DNA from: Mytilus galloprovincialis | Taxonomy: Eukaryota; Mollusca; Bivalvia; Mytilida; Mytilidae | Direction: 5' to 3' | DNA: 64,000 nt | NCBI RefSeq assembly: GCF_965363235.1 | Contig: NC_134849.1 | Span: 46,694,122-46,758,121, forward strand | In this document: piece after piece, positions 47,271 to 59,200 of the stretch | Layout of the letters: each line of letters begins with the position of its first letter | Position numbering within the stretch: position 1 is the first letter of the stretch | The notes under the pieces: generated by a model | Databases searched by the model: none | The model's input: only the letters and a program-made list of their open reading frames with translations | What the model was told of the DNA's origin: nothing | Program-made: the position numbers and the translations under genes

Positions 47271-50200
47271 CTAGCAATATATAAAATGACACTATATGTA
47301 AACGTTTATGTTGAAACAATCATTAATAGATATAGGAAGATGTGGTGTGAGTGCCAATGAGACAACTCTCCATACAAATAACAATTTAAAAAGTAAACCA
47401 TTATAGGTTAAAGTACGGCCTTTAACACGGAGCCTTGGCTCACACCGAACAACAAGCTATAAAGGGCCCCAAAATTACTAGTGTAAAACCATTCAAACGG
47501 GAAAACCAACGGTCTAATCTATATAAACAAAACGAGAAACGAGAAACACGTATATATTACATAAACAAACGACAACTACTGTACATCAGATTCTAAATGA
47601 TTAAAACAAGTATGAGGACAAACTTAAACATAACAAACAAAATCCGGTATAAAAACACAACAAGCGGTGACCTATACTTGTTTACTTCTATGCCATATTG
47701 TCTCATTTGCTATCATACCATATCTTCTTAATTTTATAAGCAACAGGTATCAATGTAATATACATAAAACTTTAAGTGAACAACAAAAACACCACCACAA
47801 ACCAGGGACGAATTAAGTCTTCTGAACTGTAAGTTGTTCGCTTATCACCAACCACAGTGGCATGCGTCGTCACTGCTAAAGACAAAGGATGCCGATTCTT
47901 GGTTTCAAATGTTTAGGTTTGAGCGTTCCTAATGAAGATAAATCTAGAAAAGCGCTTCGGATGCACACACTTTTTTAGGAGTATTATTAACATTTTCTAG
48001 CATTAGATCGAAGCTACTGCTGATAGACTTGTAAGTAACCGAGGGTATTATCAACTCGATAGGCATTGCTTCGACACTGAAATTATTTGTGACGTACTTT
48101 TCTAAAATCCCTGTTGAAAAATCAAGATTTAATTAAGAAATTGAGGTCCCAACTCCCTCAAGCAAATATGACCTTAGACTTTGACTATTACTTTAGGTTC
48201 CCTGTGATCACAAAGCTCCCAACGTTTTCATGTATGTATACATCATCCGTTTTAAGTGTTTAGGCTTGCGGGTTGACTATGTGAAACGCTTTGGGCACAC
48301 GATATTTATATAATGTTTTTTTCTTAAACAATTTGGCTGATTATCTAATATAGGTTTATATAATATTAAATCAACACCCTTACAACCTAATCTAAAACAA
48401 ACATTCCTTTCAAATAGGATTTACGAAACAAGATGTTGACAAAGAAAATTAAAAATGTCGAAAACATATTCTAAAAGTAACGTCTACTTTAGCGCTATCA
48501 TTATCTCACACCAAATTAAATATTTGCTTCGAAATAACTTGTTTGTTATGTTAGAAAAAGCTAATATATTACGAATACTGCATATTGATTAAATTGTGCC
48601 ATTTATAAAACAAAATACATGTTTAAAATTTTCTTTAACTGTCTCCTCGGTAGCCTAAATAAAGCCAGTATAAATGACAAATATAACTCCTAAAAATTGA
48701 ACCTTGAAAAAAATGTTAACATTCAATCTAGTTTTATTGACCTCACAACTAAGCGAACACGTACCTTAATTTTAAGATAAGAACTAGGATGACGACACCA
48801 ATAATTGCTAAGGTACCTAGCACTCCTCCGACAATTAAACCTAAAAATAAAACAAAAATGAGTTCATTGTCTAACTGCAGAGTATTTTAACCGCTCCTTT
48901 TGAAAACATAAAATTTGCCCTTAACCACACAGAATGTATAGTAAATGATCGTAAATGATCGTATAACTATAAAACAAAATATTGCATGAATGTTCTGTCA
49001 ATTTTATTTTAACGAAAAACGTAGTTTCAAATATCTTATAATGAAAAAAATACAGCGACTCTAAGTACGAGATAATTCATGTGTCATCAAGGACGTCTCC
49101 GTTTCTCCGCCATGGCTTGAAATAAAAAGACAAACAGTACAGAAGACACAACATAGAAAACTAAAGACTAAGCAACACGAACCCCACCAAAAACTTGGGA
49201 TGATCTCAGGTGCTCCGGAAGGGTAAGCAGATCCTGCTCCACATCTAAGTTTGAAGATGTTTCTTAGTAAATGTTGATTTTACATGTTGTTTTTACTCTT
49301 TTGCTTAAGGATTATAATACACATACTAGGAACAAAACAATATAAAAAGAGAGGATATGCTCTATCAAGGATCAGTGTAACGTTATAGATTTTTCAACAT
49401 TTATTTCTTGTCATTAAAATTCAGTAATACACAATTTTAAGCAATCAATAATGCCAGATGACAATGACGCTGTCAACAACCCAGATTTTAATCGTTGCAA
49501 CGATGCTATATAAAGTTTAGTAACAGTCTGAAAAGCCGAACGTATGGTAAAAAGCGCTCATCACCGTAAACTCACATTCAACACAATTATACATTTTGCT
49601 TATTAAAAAAAATGAGTTCGAATATTGAAGGCAAATCCTAAGGTTTTTTTATGTCAAAGACTGCTTTTTGTTGTTACATTTTTGTCGTTTTATAGAACTC
49701 ACAGTTGGTAATGGAAATAGTGGCACAGAGTTTGCTTTACCTTCATAACTTACTATAACACTATTCATTGACTATTCTGAAACCGGAACTTTTAGTACAT
49801 CCAATTGGCAGCATTTTAGTGTAAAGTTTTATTAAAAACATACCTTTTTAACGTTATAATTTTCCTGGTAAAATTACTATACACTTTTTCTAATTTTCGA
49901 AAAAAACATGAGATGTATGATTTTTTTGTAAATTTCTCAGCTTTTCTTATCAGTTTCTTTTACGGACCAAGTCGTATAACTCAATTTTACTATATAACTA
50001 GAGCAAGACATAAACTTTTGAAGCAAGGTACATCTGTAACTAAAGTTTCAAATGGTTTCTAGAATACATCGGATGCAAGATTATATAGAAACACGGTCAA
50101 CATCGTACTTTTATAAAACATTGTATGACGCTTACTATTATGGAATATATTGTTACTTTGATGTTGTAATATTTACCGATATTAGAAGTTGCGTGGTGTT

Positions 50201-53200
50201 TGGGAATATCTCTGATGTGCCTTTTGTCATCCTGCTTTGTTACTATATTGGTTGTACTTTGAAGCATAGGCGGCGAGTTTATAATCGTTGAAAATGACCT
50301 TTTGCCTAAAAACATGAAATGTAGAAAATGAACACTTCATAATAAAAATAAATTTAGCGTTTATATTTTCTTGTGAATAACCGCCACGTCGAATAGGCTC
50401 TACATATACTTAACTATAGTCTACACTGAAAACAAAACTAAAATAATCAGGGTTTGTATAACATTCTAAATACTAATAGTGTCTTCGGTTTTGAACCTGA
50501 CAACACAATCAAGCTTTATGAAACATTATCGTGATTGTTATCCATCATGTATAACTCAAATTTATTTAGCTATTAACATCACTTTGCCAAAGGGCATGCT
50601 CTTTGGTTGCAGCTATCTAAAATTTCAGATAGACTTTAAAGCTGAAACGATTTTACAGAGAGTTCTCGTATTTTTCAAATTAGCCTTTCTCGTGGAAGCT
50701 TGTTTGAATCTGTAGCGGGATATTGACGATCCACTACTTTCCTATGTCAATCATATGGTTATATTTATAAATTAACTGTTTTCAAAATTTTGAATCGTTG
50801 AAAAACTAAGGCATTTCTACCTCAGGCATAGATTACCTTAGCTGTATTTGGCATGACTTTTAGGAATTTTGGTACTTACTGCTCTTTAACTTCGTACTTT
50901 ATTTGGCCTTTTTATTTTCTTTGGATTCGAGCGTCACTGATGAGTCTTTTGTAGACGAAACGCGCGTCTGGCGAATATACAAAAATATAGTCTTGGTATC
51001 TATGATGAGTTTATTCAAATCATCATTGAAGCGTAATATAAGTCAACTCTGTAAAAGATTCCGTTTTTAAGAATAGAGGTGGAAGACACTAAATGGATAT
51101 TTAAACTAAAAAGATGTTAATAGCATGATCATCTGTTAGCTTTTTCAAATAAACAATTTGTACACAAATATAAAATAATTTATAACAAGAATGTGTCCCC
51201 AGTACACGGATGCCCCACTCGCACTATCATTTTCTATGTTAAGTGGACCGTGAAATTGGGGTCAGAACTCTAATTGACATTAAAATTAGAAAGATCATAT
51301 AATAAGGAACATATATACTAAGTTTCAAGTTGATTGGACTTCAACTTCATCAAAAACTACCTCGACCAAAAACTTTAACCTGAAGCGGGACGAACGAACG
51401 GACGAACGAACGAACGAACGGACGGACGGACGGACGAACGAACGAACGAACGAACGAACGGAGCCACAGACCAGAAAACATAATGCCCCTCTACTATCGT
51501 AGGTGGGGCATAAAAATTGTTGTCTGTTGTTATATGTACCAACCTGTAGTTTTTTTAGCGTTTATTGTTCTTTCGTTAGAGCCATGATAATTTGTTGATT
51601 TATAACTATATATTCCTGGGCACAGTTTAGCAGAATCGGCAACTGTTTTAGTGTTATCTGTTGTCATATTATAAGGTGATGCTGTTAAAAATATCGACAA
51701 AACAGTTTATATTTATTTATATATTTATATACTTTTTATAAAATATAGCACTAAAACAGAATTAACTACAACATATCTTCACCAATCAATATTGACTATT
51801 CTTAAGAATGAAAAAATTATTGAATGGCCAATCATTGAACTGATGAGTAGTTCAGAAGATAATACCAAAGAATGTATTTTTAACTAAAAAGTATTGTGAT
51901 AGCCTTCTTGAGATTTGTGCAAACACATTTAACATAAATGGTAAATTGCAAAACTTGAAATTATAATACCAATGTGGCTTTTAATTATCAATATTCTACA
52001 AGGTAACAGACTTGATGGTCGAACTTCTTTTGATATTTTATCATTGGAGTCCGATTATATTGCTACTCTGCGAAAACGAAATGAATTTATTAGTAAATGC
52101 AACAGGCCTCTATTAACTATTCTGAATGCATTTGAATGATATATGCTTACAAAAAACACAAAAGAAACCATCCGCCTTTTTACTGCAAGGAATATTCGTT
52201 TGAAATGAAGGAACTTCACCAGTATGATAACAGCGGAATGATTCACATTCTGTAACAGATTCGTTAGTTGCAATTCCATCTTCAATGAAAAAAAGGAAAA
52301 ATATTTTTTTCATAAAGATATAATTCGTAAAAAGTAAAACAAAAACTGTTATATTTTCTACGAGATAGTTCAGTATAAGATACATACTATTTCATGCTAT
52401 TTTATAGAACTTCATCTTATTACATGTAATCGCAGAAGGAGGTGAGATAAAACACACCGGTGAAATAGAGAAGTATTGAGTAGGCTCATTAACCTTACCT
52501 TAGTATATTCAATCCCATTCGAAAATTTACTGTTCTTAATTATTGGAGGCGTACTATATTCCGAAAATATTTCCTCTCATTGCAACAACTTCTGCTGGAA
52601 TAATTAAATTCGAATTGATTGATTGATTGATTGCTTGTTAGTTGCTTGATTAACAAGAGGCTATTACTTCATGCAAATTCATCTAAATTCCATTTATTGC
52701 AAAAATAATGTATATTATTTAAAAAAAATAAAAGTACGTGTTTTTGCAACTTCATTAATGAACAATTCAAAGAAATCATTTGAAACAAATTTACAATGCT
52801 GTTTTTGTGCAAATAATACCATACATAGTAATGTAACGGGGTGTCCCCAATGTCGCTTAAATAATAAATGTCCAACTAAAATGTAATTTCCTGAGTTTTT
52901 AAATACAAATTGCTTCAATTATATCCATTATCAATTTTAATCATTCTATAAATGTTATTTTAAAGCAATCCCTATTACTGTACCGAAAATTGACCCTACA
53001 TGGCTATATTAAAGTATGGAATTTTATAAATTCACGCAAAGATGGCACCAAACTTGTTCAACAGTCAATAAGCACCCAAAGCCATTACGATGCTTACAAA
53101 ATGCGAAGACAACGCATGAAAGTAAACTTTCGTATTGAGAGTACGTAGCGTTCAAACTGGGTCTTGAGACCTCATGGTGGCATTGCATATTCGATCAAAC

Positions 53201-56200
53201 ATTGGAAATTTTTTTTCATTGCATAATACTTTGTTTTTTTTAATTAGTATTTAATTCCAATCAAAATTTCAAAAAAAAAAATTCATTACTCCATACACAT
53301 TTTGCTTTACGTAACTGCAGTTTATGAAATATTTTGTTCAACATCACATTCATGCACTGGCACCAAACTAGCATTGGGGTAACATTTTGATACAGGTGTC
53401 TCTTAATGTACATTCCCTCCTGGGATCTAGTGTTCCTTGTCCTCTCGTATACATAAAAAAAAAACTTTGACAATTCATCGATTTTTTGCATGTCTCTTGC
53501 ATCTGGTTCATGATCCTCATGAAAATTTGAAATTTATGTGCCAAGATACTATAGGCATTTTCCTCCACATGCTCATAGTGCTCCATTTTTCTGATAGAAA
53601 ACGGTTTTATCAGGCGCTTGTTGATATCAAAAACTTTGTCCACTACTATATGTAGTGCGAGTCAGGAACGTCATCACCAGGTATAAACTTCTCTTCAGTG
53701 AGACTAAATATGTTATACTGAAATTAATCAAGAGAAGCAAGGCGACTGCGTTCCCCTGGTTGTCTCATCTTCAATGTATGCCAAGAAATTGTGGTTAATT
53801 GTGATTGAAGCTATTAGAGAGACACGTGTATCAGTTCTGTAGTGTGCTCAGGAAGAAACGAGGAAGATGCTCCGATGCTAGACTTTTTTTTGTTATATGT
53901 GAAAAGCTTGAGGCACTGAAAGTTGTCCTTCATCGCCGTGACCGCGGTCTTATCTTGAAGTCATCTTACTACACTTAGTAATACAATGGATAAACGACTA
54001 CATTGTGAAGGTTTCGATTTGTAGTTTTGCCTTTTCACAATAGGGAAGTTTTTTTAATTTTTTATTCAAATTGTCTTTGTGAGGTCAGAAGGCACCGATG
54101 ATTAGTAGTACATACCGGAGATGATACGATTTGACAAGACCAAGCAATGGCATTTCAATGGTAAACGGGACATACAAATTCAACACGAACCTTCGCTATG
54201 TCTGTCGTTAATTTGTTGGCATGTAATAACATTTTGCTACCACGAAGTTGCTGCCGAAGTATGAAAAACTCAACCTGTGATCAAACAATAACTTAAGATG
54301 CCCTTACGAACGGCCCAATGTTTAACGTTCGGACACGAATTTTTATACTTCCTTAACCATGTTAACCATGTTGCCATCTGTTGTCAATTTCAGGACAATG
54401 ACATAGACATAGATATCATTTATCATTTTAAATTATGGTGTCCTAAATTTATCGATATTCTAATATCCCTTTTCAATATTTAATCCATGTGCACTAAATC
54501 GCAAATTACTTTTAATACTCTCCTAATGTTTTCAATGCCAAGCCTCAGATACGTGTCAAGCTGAAAACCAGACTGAAACTTTCTTTATGTTCTATAAACT
54601 TCCAACTTTAGTATTATGTTTATTATCAATATTTAGTTCTTCTGTCCATAAATGTATATTAAATTGTGTATGTAAACAATATTCTATTTTATTCAATATG
54701 CCATTACGTGTTATTTAAAGATCTCTTTTAAATAGATGACCAATGATTTTAAAGTACTAGTAATTCAGAACATGGTAAATATATCCATCCCACCCATGGT
54801 TCTTTCCCTTCTCAAACATATTCCATGATTTATCAAAAGCAGCCTTACGGTGACCTATAGTTGTTAATGTCTGTGTCATTTTGTTTTTTTGTGGATAGTT
54901 GTCTCATTGGCAATCATACCACTTCTTCTTTTTTATATTAATATAAAAATATGAATATGTGATATAATTGACAATGACAGTTATGCTCAGAACATTACAA
55001 AAACTGAACAAAACAATAAACAAACAACGAATATGATAAACAAATATTTATGTATAGTTTATTCCTTTCAAATTTTGCAGACTATACTTTTTTGTACTTA
55101 TAGTGTTTCATGTTTAATAGCAAGTAGTACAAAAAAGCTAAAATTTTAAAAATTTAGTGTGCATCATTTCCATTATAATTTTATCAGTTTACTTTATGAA
55201 ATATTTTGCAGGATCTTTCAGAAATATTTTACTTTTATAGCCTCCCCGTAATGTCCTAGCTATACAATATTACTGCCTTCACTGTATGATTAAATATACT
55301 TACTTAAAGTAATGCTTTGTTAATATAGTGTTGCTATCTTACTAAGCTTATAGATTGCTTGAAATCCTTTATTATCAGTATTTGCATATGAAAATGTGTC
55401 TTATGCAGTAAAGCACAAAACTGGAGATGCATATTCCTAAACACAGTATACAGATATATGCATCTCTAAGTTTGTGTTTTTCTGCATCGGGCACATTTTC
55501 ATATGCAAAAACTGATAATAAAGGATTTCAAGCATAATGTAAGCTGAGATTTAACACATTTGACTAAAGTATCATGATCTAAATTAAGTTTTTTTTAAAC
55601 GACCGGATTTATTAATAATAAGAATCTTATTTATCAATATAAGTATGTAATTGCCATTATCAGAAAATTCATACAATATGTTCAGGTAGTTTTAAAGACC
55701 ACCTTTACCCTTGATAATAAAAAAATCATCAACATAAAGCAAGCAACGAATACTGGTGTAACTGAATGATACTGGATCACAAAATGTGATGATAAATCAC
55801 TATAATATAAGTTAAACAGACTAGAGCTTAGATTGTCACCCTGTTATAGTTAAAATAAAAATATACTTTTTAATTAGGGTCAATAGAGAACTTGCGCCAT
55901 TTCCATCTCGCTCATGGGTATTTTCGCGCTTAAACATTAACCATGGATATGATCAGTTGAGTAACCTTCATTTGACAAAATACATGTCCTTCCTACGCAG
56001 TATACTAGTGTATTTGGGGACTTTTCTAACTAATATGATCCAGCTGTCAAAGTAACAAAAAAGCAACATTGCGGCGAAGTAAAACAATCGAAGACTCATG
56101 AATTATAATGGGAAGATAACAAAGAGCACTTTTGGTTTAATTTCATATAATGAAATGATTAGGATAATCAACAGCAACTATTGGCCGAATCTCACAACCT

Positions 56201-59200
56201 TATATTTGTTTTATACTTTGCTGTGAGAAAACTAGATTTTCCATGGTTTTTTTTTCTTGCATAAAATGTATCAAAACATGCAAACATTTTATTTTGTAAT
56301 TCATTATACACGTTGCCGATACTATCAGAACACACAAACTTACCACATGTTACTTCAGTCCAGAATACTACTCTATGCATGGGTAACCAAGCGTTGCGGT
56401 GTTCATCTGGCAATGTTTTGCAGATATCCCATAAATAGTCTGGGGTCGTATGATATCTGCATTTCTCTTGACTTTGGTACCAATTTGAAAGAAAGGAAAC
56501 GTCTAAAATATGTATAACTAGCATAATTTCTATTTCTATTATGAATTACAATATACGTTGAACCACAAACGTCAAAATCATTCAATCGCGTAGTGGAATT
56601 AACTATTTTTGGATTCTCATAAATTCTATATATAACTTTTGGACTAGTTTAAATCTCGGTCTATTTCTGAAATTTATTCTTACTTACTACTGATTTTTCA
56701 ACCCTGTATGCTAACATTCCTATGTAAATTTTAAAATTGTTTGTATGCACATTGAACGACAAATGTATGTGACGTATAAAATTTTCTGACGTCAGACACT
56801 CAAATCAATGAATGTGTTCGCAGATAGTAGATGTTTTTGTGTACTGTTAAATTGTTTCTTTTAAAATTGTTATACGATGATGACTGATGTACCCATATTT
56901 AGAATATTTTATTTATTGTGTCTGTTTATTTAACGCATCAATGTGAATATATCGGAAATTGATGATACTGTCATTAAAGTGAGAGGGTTAGCGCTATAGA
57001 ACCAGGTTTAATCCACCATTTTCTACATTTGAAAATGCCTGTACCAAATCAGGAATATGACAGTTCTTGTCCATTCGTTTTTGATGCGTTTTGTTATTTG
57101 ATTTTGCCATGTGATTATGGACTTTCCGAATTGATTTTCCTCTAAGTTCAGAATTTTTGTGATTTCACTTTTTATATATGATATGTTTTCGTGCAATATT
57201 GCAAAGCCAAGATAGTTGTTACATATTTTAATAGCTAGCTGTATCTACGTTTAATCAGGTAAACCATGTTTCCCCTAGAGAGAAATACAGTGTGCTAAAA
57301 GGATAGAATAGCAAAAGTTACATTCTTCAATAATTCAATTATGCAAAAAAGGTAATATTATTTGAGAAAGACAACTTTTTGATTTAAATACTGTTTTATC
57401 GACAATACCTAAAAAGGTTGGGTGTACAATACCGCTTCAATGATAAGTCAATACTTACTATAAGTAACAAATTCGATTTTTATTGTCGTTAACTTGATTC
57501 CATATATGTAGTGATTATTTATCGTCATGAAAATTTAATAATTGCAAAGATCAAGTTCGTAAACACTACTTCACATTCACACTTTTTTTGAGAAATTTGT
57601 GTGAAAAATCCATTTATGTCAAACATACAAACTAAATCTTGCATCTTTAGAAGATGTTTTTGTTTACTGCTTTTTTAAATATTCGATTTCAAGTTTTTCC
57701 AACTGTTTTAAAAATGGCTAAAATTAAATGAAGACTTTGAAAAGTGTACTTATCTTAAGTATTGTCATTAACAGTCATCTAAGAAAACTTGCCACAAAAT
57801 GGTGTCCGTTTAGCTTCACAATAATCTGTGCCAATCTCTGGTTTATATCGACAATCAACAAATGCACAGTTTCCGGGACCATTTAATGTTGTGTTCTTAG
57901 TAACTAATAATATAGTCAATATGTAACCATTTATTATTACACTGTAAGTAAGTAAAATATATGAATGACTTGTTTATACACTCAATTATATACACAAAAC
58001 GAGCATTTTAAATGAAGTTGGTACCCACATGTATTTCCTGTGTTGGTTCTACAGATAATGAAAAAAAACCAAGGTAACAAACAAAAACTGCGGAAATCTC
58101 ATTAACTCTATTCTAGAAAGTAGCAAGACGGGGTGCATCGACTGGATACGCGTCTACTACTATGTATGCATGCAACACATGACTTCAATAGAATATATAT
58201 ATATATATATAACTCGTCTAAACATCAACCCAACAATGTTAGATCTATATCTACGTCCAGAAAAACATGAAGCTAGTGAGTTGATACATTGACACATCTT
58301 ATCGACTCAACAATTCGTGATGGTGATCGCGAAATTTAATAGTGTTGGTTTCCGTCCTTCTTCCTCACAACTCGGTTGGAGCATTTGTTGTTCTAAAAAT
58401 CAGCAGCAATACCCTGAGTAGTCATCAGCAGCAGCAGCAGTATCCTAAGTAATCATCATTAGTAGCAAGTATCCTGAATTATCATCATTAATAGGAGCAG
58501 TACCGTGAATTATCATTATTAGTAGCAGCAGTATCCTGAATTATCATTATTAGTAGCAGCAGTATTCTAAATTATCATCATCAGTAGTAGCAGTATCCTT
58601 GATCATAAGTAGCAGAAGTATCCTGACTAATCATTAGAAGCAGAAGTATCCTGAATCACCATCATTAGTAGCAAGTATCCTGAATTATCATCATTAGTAG
58701 CAGCAGTATCCTGAATCATCATCATTAGTAGCAAGTATCCTGAATTGTCATCATTAGTAGCAGCAGTATTCTAATGTATAATCATAAGTAGCAGCAGCAT
58801 CTTAAATTATCATCATGAGTAGAAGCAGTATCCTGAATTATCATCATTAATAGCAGAAGTATCCTAAATAATCATCATAAGCAGAAGCATACTATTGAAA
58901 TGAGCACGACTGGTACAATGAAAAGACTTTTGGAAACAAATTGAAAAAAAAGAAAAGAGCATAACTCACCAGACACATATGACACAAGAATGCACGGTAA
59001 CTTTCAACCATAGCAGCTATCTCTCAAAAAAATGCACAAAAACTCCCGTTGAAAAGGTTTGTACGAAGAAAAAAGAGAATTTTATATTCTTTTATAAACA
59101 AAAAAGAAAATCGTCAAAACCGTGGATGGCTACTTTGGAACACTCAAAAAGGAAATCAAAACTGCTTATAGTAGATATCAGTTGAAAGTCATCATAGAAG

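Larger units (their letters stand above)
47900..48330 (+). mobile_element. Diverged ribozyme-repeat element (retrozyme-like)
   Basis: Two hammerhead-like sites (47923-47964 and 48261-48300) preceded by the same word TTTAGG(T/C)TTG lie about 336 bases apart. The spacer contains 'CTCCCTCAAGCAAATATGAC' and 'ACCGAGGGTATTATCAACTC', words I associate with the bivalve repeat that carries hammerhead ribozymes. Two ribozymes separated by one unit is the layout of retrozymes. It lies in the last intron of the lectin-like gene, on the opposite strand. Confidence 0.55.

Noticed and set aside
51838-51850. CTGATGAG near exon H as a ribozyme core
   Set aside because: No GAAA at suitable distance and no stem I partner.
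53368-53643. Minus-strand 91-codon frame as a host gene
   Set aside because: Sequence fits a transposase C-terminal fragment, not a host protein.
58401-58892. CRISPR-like array
   Set aside because: Units are contiguous and degenerate without unique spacers, and the genome is eukaryotic; it is a minisatellite.
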